DNA from: Hippasteria phrygiana
Taxonomy: Eukaryota; Echinodermata; Asteroidea; Valvatida; Goniasteridae
Length of the DNA: 64,000 bases
Direction of reading: 5' to 3'
Assembly (NCBI GenBank): GCA_037893225.1
Contig: JAZGUH010000356.1
Location: forward strand, 310,001 to 374,000
The stretch's first letter is position 1, and every line of letters starts with the position of its first letter. The notes beneath the pieces are model-generated. The model ran no database searches and was not told where the DNA came from. It saw only the letters and a list, made by a program, of their open reading frames with translations. The position numbers and the translations under genes are program-made. Positions 34,723-46,528 of the stretch are shown here, in pieces.

Positions 34723-36262
34723 ATCTAATGGATTACATGTACTCCCAATAATGAATTCATGGAAGACAAATATTTTTGAATGAAAAAAAAGTTTACTACA
34801 CTGTGCACTCCATTTGGTCTTCCTAAAATATTTTTAAAATGTAAAATTATATTGTTTAATTATAATGTGTATTTGCTACCTGTACATATGAAGATTGATA
34901 TGTATACGTGAATACATGTATGTATGTACATATGTAGGAATTACATTTGTACATTAACCCTAACATTTTTTGTTTGTACCAACCAGTACCAAGAAGAGTT
35001 TGGTTAGTTTTAAACAATTGAACTTTAAAGTAAAAATGGAGACTGGCAGCTGTTTTATTTGTATACAGTTTATCAAATGCAGTAGATGGTTGATACATGT
35101 ACAACACAAACGTGTACATACATGTATGTATATAACACTGTGGCTCAGACATTCTGCACATTGATGTACATGTACCAGTACATTGTATAATGTGTATGAT
35201 AATGTACATGATAATGATATAACTTTACAGTACATGCACCAGTGTAAAAAAGCCATCTGTTTTTAAATGACTGTATATTGCCTGATTTGGCATGAGGGTA
35301 CATTAATTCTTTAACTTTGGCGGTCCAAAAGTGTGACATTTTTTGGTGTCCCTGTTACACCTGACCTGTGTAATTTCCCATCAAGTATTAAAATTAAAAT
35401 TGACTTCACACTAATTGTTTACTTGTTTGGCAGTACTTTGCTCTACATTTATCACTCTTGGAGATAAAAGGCATTAAAGAATGTGTCTGGAATTGCAAGA
35501 TTTTGTGAATTCACAGGGTCAAAGGGGCTTTTCTGACCACCCTTGAGAAAAGAAGAAAAAATGGGTGAGATTTTTCCGGAGTTCAGGATTTTTTGTGAGA
35601 TGACTTTCAGATTTCCGGAAGATTTTTGGTCCTTAAATTGGTTTTTATTATTCCAAAATGACCTCTGCAACAATCTTCTCTTAGTTCAAATGATCCTATT
35701 GTGTTCAATTTGGCACCGTATCTTTTGGTAGAAAAAGCAGTTTTCTTATGCATTTTTCAGCAACGCCGTACAAATCAAGTGCGTCCAAATGTTTCGTGGA
35801 TTTTTTCATTTTCCTCAAATCTCACTCCTGGGGGGAAAAAAACAAACAACTTATCACTCCGGAGTTACCTCACCGGATGTGTCTGTCATCTGCTGTGTAA
35901 TTCCAGGTCATGTTCACATGACCATAATCCGGCATTTGCTGAAGATGCACCTTTCCTGGTTTTGCGGCTTTCCAGTCTTCACGCGAGAGATTGATTACTC
36001 GGTGTGGTAGGCATGATTGCCGTCAAGAACGTTGGCTTTGATGTGCACATGCGTGGGACCATTGTTGACCTGCGCCTTAATCTGTGCTTCTCACGCAAAT
36101 TTTTGGAGGGGTGAAGTGCTGCGTCAAAGACAAGCTGTTCGGTAGATGGATTACTTCCCCAAAAGACCCAACAGTGTTTAATACATAATGTAGTTGTTGT
36201 GCCACATTTGTTCTTGTCCAAGCTTATGGAAGGTGTCTGTAGAGTACTGTGTGCACAATGTT
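34723..36262. other. Non-coding, nothing firm
   Basis: TTAACCCTAACATTTT at 34954 resembles a left end of the TTAA MITEs, but no matching right end follows. ORFs up to 117 aa show no domain. Confidence 0.4.
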
Positions 36263-36970
36263 AAGGCCTTTTCACACTATGTTACTCGACCCGTGTCGAA
36301 ATCTACACGGGTACAAGCCTTTTTAAAATTTAAACACGGGTCAATTACGCTGCCTTTTCACACTACTCAACGCAACACCAGCATTTGCACTACATGTGTA
36401 ATGTTTCGACCCGTGTAATGTGCGATCGTTTCACACTACGCACACGGCCGGCCGTTCTACACGGATCGAATCGGAAAATCCCCCATACACTGCAGTGTGT
36501 GGTGCTGTACGGGTTCTGTATATATACGTCCGAGGACAAGAGGAGAAAGAAAATACAAAGGAACCTTTCAGTCCTCGCAAGTCAAGTCTTTTGTTGAAAT
36601 CGGTCCTCGGAAGTAAAAATATGTGCTTAGTCTATAGGGTTGGGTTATATTAAAGGAACAATAGGAAACACAAAGCATTGTCCTCGGAAGTATTGGGAAA
36701 GTATGACAGAATGTGCGCACACACACATCTGCGGTTACACGGGTTGAACTGAACCCAGAGGTGTTCACACTACGACTTTCAACATGGGTCGAGAGCTCTC
36801 AACCCACCTCCGGAGCAGGGTTACAAATGTAGTTTAAATTTCGACATGGGTTGAGTGCTCTACACGGGTCAGTGCCGTATTGAAATGTTGTAGTGTGAAA
36901 AGGTCAGTCTAGTTAACACGTGTCGGACCCGTGTACAACACCAAGATTTTTTGTAGTGTGAACATGCCTT
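36263..36970. mobile_element. MITE with CTTTTCACACTA ends, interrupted copy
   Basis: AAGGCCTTTTCACACTA at 36263 and TGTAGTGTGAACATGCCTT at 36970. The interior shares the GACCCGTGTCGAAATCTACACG words and the 3' block (GAGAGCTCTCAACCCACCT, GAGTGCTCTACACGGGTCAG) with 12236-12553. About 190 bp of foreign repeat (36530-36715) sits inside. Confidence 0.8.
36530..36715 (+). repeat. Dispersed repeat nested in a MITE
   Basis: Reverse complement of the flanks of the 18-bp minisatellite at 25360-25600 (GAGGAGAAAGAAAATACAAA, TGTGCTTAGTCTATAGGGTT, AAACACAAAGCATTGTCCTC). Its ends carry GTCCTCGG-like words. Confidence 0.7.
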
Positions 36971-37616
36971 TACTGTCCAGTACAAGTGCAACTTACATTG
37001 TACATATGTACAAATGTACATGGATGTAAATTTGATTCTGGAAGAATTCTGGCATTCTTACTTTTTATTGAATTGAATAAAGTTAGGAGGGCCTGGTGTT
37101 TTGACCCTTAAGCTGTGCTCCCTTTGGCCTTTTTTTTAGGTCAATCTACATGTACCGCGACTTTTCTGTAGAATGACAAAATTAACGTACAAAATCAACG
37201 TACCGCGACCGTGATGTAAAACTAACAGGTTGACAGGGGGCATGGTACATGTACATGAGACTTCCGCCCGCCCGCCATAGTTTAACAGGGACACTGATTA
37301 CTGTAAAGGCTAAATGGGAGAAAAACGGAAACTTAAAAGTCTGGAAATGCACTAGTACAGATTTTTATCCTAATGAAATTTCACAGCTGTTGTGCAGTCG
37401 TGAGAAAATACAAATGTAGGGGGAAAACCGTTCTGTTTTTAGTAATTTTGTGCATATATTCATATGGGGTTATTTTGTTTATAAGCCACCACGATTTGAG
37501 GTCTTCGGGTACAGTTTTCTCAAAGATGACGGCATTTCAGACATATTTCTCGGGAGGATTTGTACTGTTGCAAGATATACTGCAAGAATTCAGATTGAAC
37601 ATCAATTTTTTTACCA
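36971..37616. other. Non-coding with one repeat relic
   Basis: 37150-37225 (CGCGACTTTTCTGTAGAATG and GACCGTGATGTAAAACTAAC) matches the outer element at 1178-2339. The rest is not recognised. Confidence 0.45.
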
Positions 37617-37760
37617 GAGCTACAGGCCTTGAATTTGGTAATTTTTAGGGCAAGGCCACTTTGGCCTTGGATAAAGCAAAATTATGGAGGGCACCAAGGC
37701 CAGTAAGTAGGGCACCAAGGCCAAATTATATCTGCAGAAAGGGCACGGAGGGCGCGGCAC
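37617..37760 (+). repeat. GGGCACCAAGGCCA-type repeat, copy 1
   Basis: GGGCACCAAGGCCAGTAAG and GGGCACCAAGGCCAAATTA stand close together, with GGCAAGGCCACTTTGGCC upstream. The same word set recurs at 38790-38930. Confidence 0.6.
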
Positions 37761-38085
37761 TGTTGATGTTTTTCCGTTCAAAACGTATTTAACTAAGAGT
37801 AAGAGTAAGACTATGAGGCCAAAAACATACTGCTTCCGATCACATGGGTATTCAATTATATGTGAATTCCAGCCTAAACTATTTCCGTTTACGCTACGAA
37901 AGCTATAACAAAAAATTGCCAAAAAAATTATCAAAACTTGCCCTAATTAATGTCAAAAATATTTACGGTCGATAATTCTTAAAAATCATGGAGAATTTAG
38001 GTCGTACACATCACTATGCACAACGCTAATTTATAACCATAACGCTAACCACGATGGGAAACTGGCCAACACTGTCCGTTTATCC

Positions 38086-38110
38086 ATGGAGAAATAAATT
38101 TCTCCATGGT
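38086..38110. repeat. Short perfect hairpin
   Basis: CCATGGAGAAAT / ATTTCTCCATGG arms around a one-base centre. Function unknown. Confidence 0.7.
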
Positions 38111-38789
38111 TTATCGTACGGTGGTAATGCGTGCGTGATGCACTTTGTGTGGCGGGCGATAAACCTCGTGTTGCGGCAGGAAATGTCGGGGAAACACGCT
38201 GCGGTGTACAAGCGGTACAACCTCGAAATATATTCATGAACACGGAAAATGCATACACAGACAAAATAGATCAAGTTCTGTGAATTAACGTGCAGAAATC
38301 TTCTTTCTCTATCGATTTTTTGGGCCTAATTATTCATCGAAACTTTTGACAATCGGAACACCGCGTGTTGTGACCAAAGTTCATGAAGTTACTGTACGTA
38401 TGTAGCGCGCCGAAGGCGTGCTTCATAGCACCGCCTACAGGGCGCGTTTCCTCGTACACGAACATCGATGCGTATTGTGAGGCGCGCACGTGCAAGTACT
38501 GAGAAAAAGAAAGTCAGTTGACTGCACGTAAACGTTGCCGTACATGTACATACTCCTGCTGCTTTGTGTGTACGTACGAATACACACATTTAATCTTGCG
38601 GTGGGGGTGTTGATGCTTGAAGTATCGGCACACTCCGAAACTGGACCAGATTAATAGTTTGTGTGCGACGTGCATGAACTGTGATTCTGTACGCGCGATC
38701 GTCAACGTGTTGTGCAGCGAGATTTTATGAAGGGCTGGCATGACATCGAAAAAACAAATGATATGAAGGATTGTACTTGTAGTGGCTGT

Positions 38790-38930
38790 GTTTTTGCAAA
38801 AAGGGCACGACGGCCAAGGTAAATTTGGGGCAAGGCAAAACTGGCCGTGAAGACGGAGATTTTGTGTGGGGCACCGCGGCCAGTAAGAAGGCAACGACGG
38901 CACTGGCCGTCGTGGCCGTCGTTCATTTCA
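38790..38930 (+). repeat. GGGCACCGCGGCCA-type repeat, copy 2
   Basis: AAGGGCACGACGGCCAAGG, GGGGCAAGGCAAAACTGGCC and GGGGCACCGCGGCCAGTAAG correspond to the words at 37617-37760. It is GC-richer and ends in GGCCGTCGTGGCCGTCG. Confidence 0.6.
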
Positions 38931-39599
38931 AGCCCTGGAGCTACACGTACATGTATCATATGTATCATACCTTTAATTATAGAGTGAAGATTTTAATTGC
39001 CCCGAGTTAGTGTTTGAGTGTGTTATTAATAGCCGGCACGGATAACGTTGCACTCTGTATTTTCTTGCATTGGAAGATGCATTGCCAATCTCATACTGCC
39101 TAGGAAATGCGTATTTTCCAGGGTGTTAGCACGCTCTTTAATAGCCACGGGGTACTAGACATGGTAATGAGTTGCGGTTAGAATGAGACAGGTACGCAGG
39201 GCTCACCACAACCACAAGTCTGCCCGCGTGCTCGTTCGAGAGCGAGAGAAAAAGAAAATTCATGATGAGCACGGAACGCATTAGAGCTACATGTATGACA
39301 AATGGAAGATACCTCAGCGACCGCAGACATAATTAGATGAGAGGTGTATCCCTGGCTCGGTCTGCATTCTTGCGGTTAGGTGGGCAAGACAAGGAGGGGG
39401 GCCTTCCCAGGATTCCTTGCCAACCGTGTTTGGCATGAATGGAGACGGGGATGCCTTCAAGCATGTCGAGTGATATTAAAGTGGTACATGTACACTGTAC
39501 ATGTAGTTGCATTGTAGAAAATGGATTTCTGCATGTGTCCTGATATATTCTGTGTCCATTTCTTTCAACGTGTGATTTCACCTGTACATTGCATGCAGG
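38931..39599. other. Non-coding, nothing recognised
   Basis: No gene or repeat recognised. Confidence 0.4.
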
Positions 39600-39690
39600 T
39601 GTCGACTCTATGCGACTCCAACATTGTAATCGGAATTGCAATTCCATTTTCTTTTAAGGCGTCCACCCCTTGAAGTAGCCAATCCTCTTT
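39600..39690 (+). repeat. Dispersed repeat matching 6645-6750
   Basis: TCGACTCTATGCGACTCCAA followed by ATTGTAATCGGAATTGCAAT corresponds to the 6.6-kb copy. Family unknown. Confidence 0.55.
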
Positions 39691-39831
39691 CGGTAAGATA
39701 TTTAGGGGGAAGGAAAAAAAAGGGTTTGCTGATTTTTCTTTTTTGGGTATGAAAATATTTTGCTTTGATTGAACAATTTTCTTTTTTTGCTTGAACAATT
39801 CTTTTTGTGATTGATGATTAATTCTGATTAA

Positions 39832-39904
39832 CCCCTTGAGTACGGTTATTATTTTAGTGAAAGTTTTTTTGTTGCGGCATTTGGCGTCATCCGTACGCAA
39901 GGGG
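39832..39904. mobile_element. 73-bp TTAA-flanked MITE, CCCCTTG group
   Basis: TTAA (39828-39831) | CCCCTTGAGTACGG ... CCGTACGCAAGGGG | TTAA (39905-39908). Intact target copies and 14-bp inverted ends with one extra base difference. Nearly all of the interior of the longer relatives is missing, so it is a minimal element. Confidence 0.85.
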
Positions 39905-40775
39905 TTAATTCTACATGTACATGTACATGTACATACATGTACATTGTACGCCCTCTGTAGGGGTTCCACCGGTACTGCAATGCTTCGATAATGGGTATTT
40001 TGTGCATGATATACGGAGTCGATTCTGAATGGGAAAATATTTGCTATTGCTGCTCGAAATCGGAGTCAACAACAACAAAGTTGGAGTCGCCCAAGCCAAG
40101 TGTACACACATGTACTTAACATGTATCTTGGATTCATTATGATTGGCAAATATTCACATGTACACAATGACAATACTTGTTATTCTGAATGAAAATGTGC
40201 CGAGTCCTCGGCTCTTTACTTCTTACATCAAAAGTTCCCAGAAGACGTGTGGAAAGTACCTGTAGTAATGTTTAAAATTGAGATGATGGCATTTCCTAAA
40301 GGAACAGGTAATAAGCTTTAATTTGTAGTGTGTTGATGTACATGCTGTGACCTTTTGAAGTCATTAGTCATGACCCCTGATGAGAAAATGAAGCTCATCG
40401 TTAGTGAACCGTGCACACTGTACTCTCTCAGTACGACAAAGAAATTGGCCCAAAACAATATTTTGATGTTGAATTCAGTTTCAATACTTTGAGATGCACT
40501 GTGCATGTGTGACATCTTTCCGGTGGATACATTGTACACATGTACATATGTTCTTGCATTTGTACCAGACCAGTGCGAACCGGTATAATATTTTTTTTGT
40601 TAAATTACGTGTAGAGCTGCATGGCATACATGTACATTGTATGCATAGGGGAGATGGTGTATAATTAAGCCACCTCTCCCTTCTAAGAGAAGTGATCAAT
40701 GAGTGCTTCAATATATCATCACTGTTATTATCTTGCCAATGTCCACACACAAATTGCATTGTGATGTATGCTTAA

Positions 40776-40996
40776 CCCCTTGCATACAGATGATGCCATA
40801 TGGTGCCAAAAAAATGAAGTGCCACCAGGCCGGCTGACGCCATTGGCTGCTGTTTGTGCAGTTTCAATCCATTGTTGGATTATTGTTTATGTCATGCTTG
40901 ACTGCACAAACACATTGTAGCGGTTCGATTTGGCTGCCAGAACCTCTGCAACACCCAGACGACTCCCGTAAAATACTGTCCTCAATGGGGATTGGG
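40776..40996 (-). mobile_element. TTAA-flanked MITE, CCCCTTG group, near-full copy
   Basis: TTAA|CCCCTTGCATACAG at 40772 and a degenerate GGGGATTGGG|TTAA at 41000. The interior (GCCACCAGGCCGGCTGACG, GTTTCAATCCATTGTTGG, GTTCGATTTGGCTGCC) aligns with the reverse complement of 20640-20782 and with 47591-47767. Confidence 0.75.
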
Positions 40997-41137
40997 TTAA
41001 AGCAGATTACAGTGTACAATGTACACATCGTATGATCAAATATCAAGTGTCATTTTTTTTCTGTATAAAGTTGGATTTCTGCTTGACAGCTTTGCCTTTA
41101 AACTACATTCAATTTCTTTTTGTCGGTGCGTATTTAA

Positions 41138-41813
41138 CCCTAACCCTCCTCAATCCTCCAAAATCCTCCGTGCAGTTTTTGAGGATTTTGGAGGATTGAG
41201 GCTGAATGGAGTTTCAAGTGAGGATGACTTTGGAGGATTGAGGCTGAATGGTGTTTCCAAAAAAAGGAGGATTTTGGAGAAATGAGGGTGAATGGCATTT
41301 GAAGAAAAAAAGGATTTTGGAGGATTGATGGTACATGTACATGGTCATTCGGCCTGATATGATATTAAAGGATTGGTTTGGCATAGGTTACTGGAATGGA
41401 TCTATTTGATTTGTAAATTTTTATTTATTTACCAAGGTAAGTACTCAATCTGTTTGACACAGCACTGTAGTATACACATGCAGTATATATGCACATGTGG
41501 AAACAGTCCATGTACTAGTACACTAGGTCATACACTGTGCACGAGCTGCAGGATTTTGGAGGATTGAGGCAATGGGTAACCCTCATTTTGAAGGGAAGTA
41601 TACAAATTTGGGTGATTTTGGAGGATTGAGGATGAATGCATTTTTTGGGGGGCAAGGAAAATCCGAGGATTTTGGAGGACTGAGGCAGTGGGTACCCTTC
41701 GTTTAGAACACTAGTAAAAAAATAATAGGAGGATTTTGGAGGATTGAGGATGAATGCATTTTTTTTGGTAGAGCAATCAGGATTTTTAAGGATTGAGGAA
41801 AAGGGGGTTAGGG
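41138..41813 (+). mobile_element. TTAA-flanked GGATTTTGGAGGATT MITE, 676 bp
   Basis: TTAA (41134-41137) | CCCTAACCCTCC ... GGGGGTTAGGG | TTAA (41814-41817). The interior has at least eight GGATTTTGGAGGATTGAGG units with GCTGAATGG/GATGAATGCATTTTTT spacers, and a 240-bp stretch of unrelated DNA (about 41330-41550). No coding potential. Confidence 0.85.
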
Positions 41814-41817
41814 TTAA

Positions 41818-43427
41818 AATTAGTTTTCTGCAATGCAGTGATCATTTTTAGACTGTGGGTTCGGCTACATCTATGTTGTGATGCCCTTATTATATGAATG
41901 GTGTCATTTCCTGTTGCTGTTATACCCACCTAGGGTCAGTGCAGAATCTCGTACAAGGTCACTTGTGTCATGGGCTGTGTGGTTGATGACTGGAGGAAAT
42001 TCAGACCCAGGGACAAGGTGTTACTATACACGTAGATACACATGGTGTCATCCAATCTCTCTGGGGATCAAAAGGTGTCATTCGGGATAAAATGTCATTG
42101 TACACATGCGCAGTTGAAATACCGAACTTTCTTACTGGAGGATTTGGGACTGATGGGCTTTTATTTCAATGGGAATATCTTCACCATGTCTCCATATCAT
42201 TATTGTTGGGATAAGGTACATTGTACATGTAATCTAATCCAACTTTGGAAACTATGATGTAGATTAGAGCATTTCATGGTCGGGTAAAAGCATTACATTG
42301 CACATGTACAATGTAGCTTGGTCCTCCCCGGACGTACATTGTATCTTAGGACCCTTCTGATTTCTTGTTATTCTCAGCCTGGGGGAAAAAACCTCATCTC
42401 TCATCCCTTCTCCCAAACTACTCATTGGTTGTAAGTAGCAGTTTCTAATCCTGGACTGATGTCGTCTCATAAATTCTGACAAAGAATCTCGTAAAAACCT
42501 CTCTGCACAAAAGCCACCCCTGTACCTCAGGAGTCCCTGGTGCCGTTGAACTTCAGAGAGCCGTAAAATTGACTGGTCCACCCATGTTCCCACAATGGAT
42601 GGACTTGAACAGTGGCGTTCACTCTTGACCTGGCAAGAGCCCCAAAAAAATCTGGTAAAATGATTGATGAGTGATGATGAGAGGGGAGTGGGGGGTCATC
42701 TGAGCGTAGAGAGAGAGCGGAGATCTTACTGCATGCATGTGCTACATGTAGTCCTGATGAGAACCATATGGATGGAGGTACACAGCCCCTGCCTTCAAGC
42801 TGCACTGCTGTTGTCTGGCTAGTCTTGGTTCCAAGACGTCCTTATCATGCGGTGTGATGCAGCGTGCACACCGCCCTCTACACAAGCACACAAGGAACTG
42901 CGCGTGACCTGTATATGCATAATTTAACAGGCAGGTCAAAAGAATAATGGCGCTTGCGGCTTGCGCACTGAAGGAAATCATGTTTTAGTAATTAGCTGGC
43001 TAGTCGGGTAACGTACGTACGTACGTACATGCGTACCTCAAGCTGTATGGCGCGGGGAAACTAGACAGTGAGTCAGCGATTATACAATGCATGCAATGTA
43101 GACACCCGATTATGTGCACTCTACGTCACATGCGCATGCAAATACATACACAATTCTGCTCGCGATTTCCCAAGAGAAACTACGAAAGGGCCAAGACGTC
43201 CTTGTCGATGTGGCCTTGGTGTTCGTGTGTAGAGGGTGCTTTACAGCCATTAACATGTTCGCGCTGCATCGCACCGCGCGATAAGGACGTCTTGGAACCC
43301 TTTTGGGACTATTGTTTGGCACTTGGCATCCCATCCCCCTAGATACTAGACTTGTCCTAATTGGTGGCTGTTGTCTTGTCAGCGAGTGTGGACTGTATTG
43401 AAGATGATGTCATAATAATAATAATAA
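41818..43427. other. Non-coding, nothing firm
   Basis: CCAAGACGTCCTTATCATGC (42831) recurs inverted at 43278-43298 as GATAAGGACGTCTTGG, and GGCCAAGACGTCCTTGTC lies at 43189. So 42830-43300 may be a further inverted-repeat unit. ORFs lack domains. Confidence 0.4.
42828..43300. repeat. Possible inverted-repeat unit
   Basis: GTTCCAAGACGTCCTTATC near 42828 is complementary to GATAAGGACGTCTTGGAAC ending near 43299. The next inner blocks (GCACACCGCCCTCTACACA against TGTGTAGAGGGTGCTTTA) also pair. No ORF. Possibly a MITE. Confidence 0.65.
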
Positions 43428-45460
43428 CTAGAGGCATGAGGTTGGTGTTTGTGGACAAACACAGGGCTGTTTCGTTTTTGTTTTTTTAGTTTGGATGTGA
43501 AATGTGAATACAATAATTTAAGTTTGTCAAAGAATCGCGCTGCTGCCAGTTTTCTTTGGTAATTTTGAAATTAATTAAAGTTGTTTGTAGTAGTAACATG
43601 TGATGACGTCATCATAACGTATCTATAAACTTGCTGACCTACCTAGATATTACTTTTCAACTTAATCGGACTTATACTTTTGTTTATATATGGCTTCATA
43701 AACAGCCCCTTTAAGATGACGTCACGTGACATGTGATGACATCATCATAATGTCAAGTCACTTTTCATATATAAACCTATATGTACTGGGCTACCTAGAT
43801 ATTACTTTTCAACTTAATCGGACTGATACTTTTGTTTATATAGCTTCAAAAACTGCCCCTTTAAGATGACGTCACGTGACATGTGATGACGTCATCATAA
43901 TGTCAAGTCAATTTTCATCTATAAACCTATATGTACTGGGCTACCTAGATATTACTTTTCAACTTAATCGGACTTGTACTTTTGTTTTCATATGGCTTAA
44001 AAAACTGTCCCTTTAAGATGACGTCATGTGGCATGTGATGACGTCATCATCATGTCATGTCAATTTTCATCTATAAACCAACTGGCCTACCTAGGTATTT
44101 TTAAAAAACTTAATCGGAATTGTACCTTTGTCTATATATGGCTTCAAAAACTGCCCCTTTAAAATGACGTCACGGACATGTGATGACGTCATCATAATGT
44201 CAAGTCAAATTTCATCTATAAACCTACTGGGCTACCTAGATATTACTTTTCAACTTAATCGGACTTGTACTTTTGTTTATATATGGCTTCGAAAAATGCC
44301 CCTTTAAGATGACGTCACGTGACATGTGATGACGTCATCATGACGTAAACGTTCGTTACACATTGTGAGCAGTTTTTGATGACGTCATCATGACCTCACA
44401 CAATTTTCGCCTTTTAGGGCATATCTTTGAGACATACCAAAGCTATAACAAAAAGAATTTTCAAAATATCTTGTTTTTTTCGTTAGATATATTGAAAAGA
44501 ATGTTACGATTTTCAAAATTCAAAAATTCAGCAGTTGGGGTAAGTGTCTGCCAAGTTTAAAAGTAGCCAAAGTGGCCGGTAAGAAAGAAAACGTTTACAA
44601 ATGCTATGGGCAATATTCTAGCGACTTGAAAAACATATTTTTTTATGACGTCATCATGACGTCACACAATTTTCGCTTTTTAGGGCATATTTTTGAGACA
44701 TACCAAAGCTATAACAAAAAGCATTTTGAAAATATCTTGTTTTGTTCGGTAGATATATTGAAAAGAATGTTACGATTAAAATTGTTTTATAATTTAGCGA
44801 CTTGAAAAAAGACTACAAATCAACCCTTTTTATAAACAGCATGCACATTTAAGCCATGGTTACCTGCCCTTCCCAGAATTCCTTTGTGTTATATTGAATT
44901 TGGTCTAAATTTTGAAATGGCTGTTATTTCTTACTTGAGTGAGCCACGATCATGAAATTTTGGAATTAGGTACAGAAAAATTCAATGTATACATTTTTGT
45001 AATCAGATTGACCCTTACATGCGTTTAAAAAAAAAAAATTTTTGATGACGTCATCATGACCTCACACAATTTTCGCCTTTTAGGGCATATCTTTGAGACA
45101 TACCAAAGCTATAACAAAAAGAATTTTCAAAATATCTTGTTTTTTTCGTTAGATATATTGAAAAGAATGTTACGATTTTCAAAATTCAAAAATTCATAAA
45201 AAATCACGTGATGACGTCATCATTACGTAAAAGTTCGGCAGACATTCTGAGCCGTTGGTCTAAGTGTCTGCCAAGTTTAAAGCCAATCGGCTGCTTAAAA
45301 GTGGCCAAAATGCCGGTTAGAAAGAAAACGTGCACAAATGCTATGGGCATTTGGCTGAAAAAGAAAAAAAAAAAGAAAAAAAAAAAAAAAAAAAAAAAAA
45401 GAAAACAAAAAAAATCTTAACGAAAACAAGGGCTGTTTCGGAAAAGTTTCCGAAACAGCC
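43428..45460 (-). mobile_element. Helitron-like element B with CRE array
   Basis: On the minus strand it ends CTAG|T (43428-43431) with a perfect 8-bp hairpin GTGTTTGT/ACAAACAC (43445-43462) just inside. The other edge is the 14-bp hairpin GGCTGTTTCGGAAA/TTTCCGAAACAGCC (45431-45460). The interior has five ~148-bp units (CTACCTAGATATTACTTTTC at about 43635, 43790, 43940, 44087, 44231) and shared blocks with element A. Fifteen exact TGACGTCA octamers: 43604, 43717, 43867, 43887, 44019, 44039, 44165, 44184, 44310, 44330, 44380, 44646, 44657, 45046, 45212. No transposase ORF. Confidence 0.7.
43533..43580 (+). mobile_element. tRNA-SINE tail fragment
   Basis: CGCGCTGCTGCCAGTTTTCTTTGGTAATTTTG-like text (split by substitutions) matches the 3' part of the SINEs at 11909 and 16081. 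It lies within Helitron-like element B, so it was captured or inserted. Confidence 0.55.
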
Positions 45461-45530
45461 AATAATGAACATTTATAAGGCGCCGGTATCCGCCAAGCAA
45501 GACGCTCATGGCGCACAATACAATAAACAT

Positions 45531-45797
45531 TTAAATTAAATTAGATTTAAATTAAATTAAATTTAAATTAAATTAAATTTAAATTAAATTAAATTTAAAT
45601 TAAATTAAATTTAAATTAAATTAAATTTAAATTAAATTAAATTAAATTTAAATTAAATTAAATTTAAATTAAATTAAATTTAAATTAAATTAAATTTAAA
45701 TTAAATTAAATTTAAATTAAATTAAATTTAAATTAAATTAAATTTAAATTAAATTAAATTAAATTTAAATTAAATTAAATTTAAATTAAATTAAATT
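45531..45797 (+). repeat. 16-bp AT-only minisatellite
   Basis: About sixteen units of AAATTAAATTAAATTT with occasional 5-bp slips. It directly abuts the 3' side of a minus-strand LINE relic (45800-46000), so it may be an expanded LINE tail repeat. Confidence 0.9.
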
Positions 45798-45799
45798 TG

Positions 45800-46000
45800 A
45801 TTAACAGAAATCCATTGACAGAAATAATGAATTCCAACTCATTAAACACAAAAACGTAAGGTAAACGTGGGTTTTCAGAGAAGATTTAAATACAGACAAT
45901 GATGACGACTGACGAATTCCAAGGGGTAGATTGTTCCAGAGTTCGGGAGCGGCAGCCATGTTGTGAGACACACCTGTACAATAATAAATGCCTGTCCCGC
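45800..46000 (-). pseudogene. LINE reverse-transcriptase C-terminal relic
   Basis: On the minus strand, read across frames, a motif of the type AAPELWNNLPL (around 45920-45965) appears. It is typical of the extreme C-terminus of CR1/RTE-like LINE ORF2 proteins. Frameshifts break it. The AT minisatellite follows on the element's 3' side. Confidence 0.55.
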
Positions 46001-46368
46001 AATATGGTAGCCTATTGCTGCTGTGGCGACGTGGGTATTCAATATGGTCTTGTCGGTGAAACTAGCTAGCCAAACGACCCTGCCACAATTATACATTCCT
46101 CCAGAATATTATGCCTAGAATGTGCAATGTGTGTAGATCCCATACTGAAAGTAATGCCCAATTGCAGTGTACTGGTAGGGGTATTTTTTTGGCAGCATGG
46201 ATTTTAGCCGCCTTGGTAAATAGTGGGTACATTAGGAGAGGTGTTGTTTGGTTTGAGTGGATAGAAAAGGGTTTTAAGCCAAATGCATGAAGCACCTTTC
46301 TGTGGTTTCCACCATTTCTCAAGAAATCTAAAGTAAATGTTTTTCTTCGGGGAGGTTTGTGTGAGTAT
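46001..46368. other. Non-coding, possibly LINE remnant
   Basis: It may belong to the same decayed LINE as 45800-46000, but no catalytic motif is seen. Confidence 0.3.
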
Positions 46369-46528
46369 GTAAATACCGGCAATCGTGGACCTAGGACAAA
46401 AGAATTCGGGCGTAGACAAAGGGTCCACGATTGAAAATCGTGAACAAAACATATGGGAGGCCTTTAAAAAACGTTAAAAGTATAAACAAAAGAGAAACAA
46501 TGGGAGGTCCACGATTGCAGGTATTTAC
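46369..46528. mobile_element. MITE with GTAAATACCGGCAAT ends, copy 2
   Basis: GTAAATACCGGCAATCGTGG at 46369 and CCACGATTGCAGGTATTTAC ending at 46528 are good inverted ends. Internal GGGTCCACGATTGAAAATCG. Colinear with 10548-10719. Confidence 0.85.

Noticed and set aside
41134..41150. TTAACCCTAACCC-type motifs as interstitial telomere repeats
   Set aside because: Each is a single motif at an element end paired with GGGTTAA at the other end, not a TTAGGG array.
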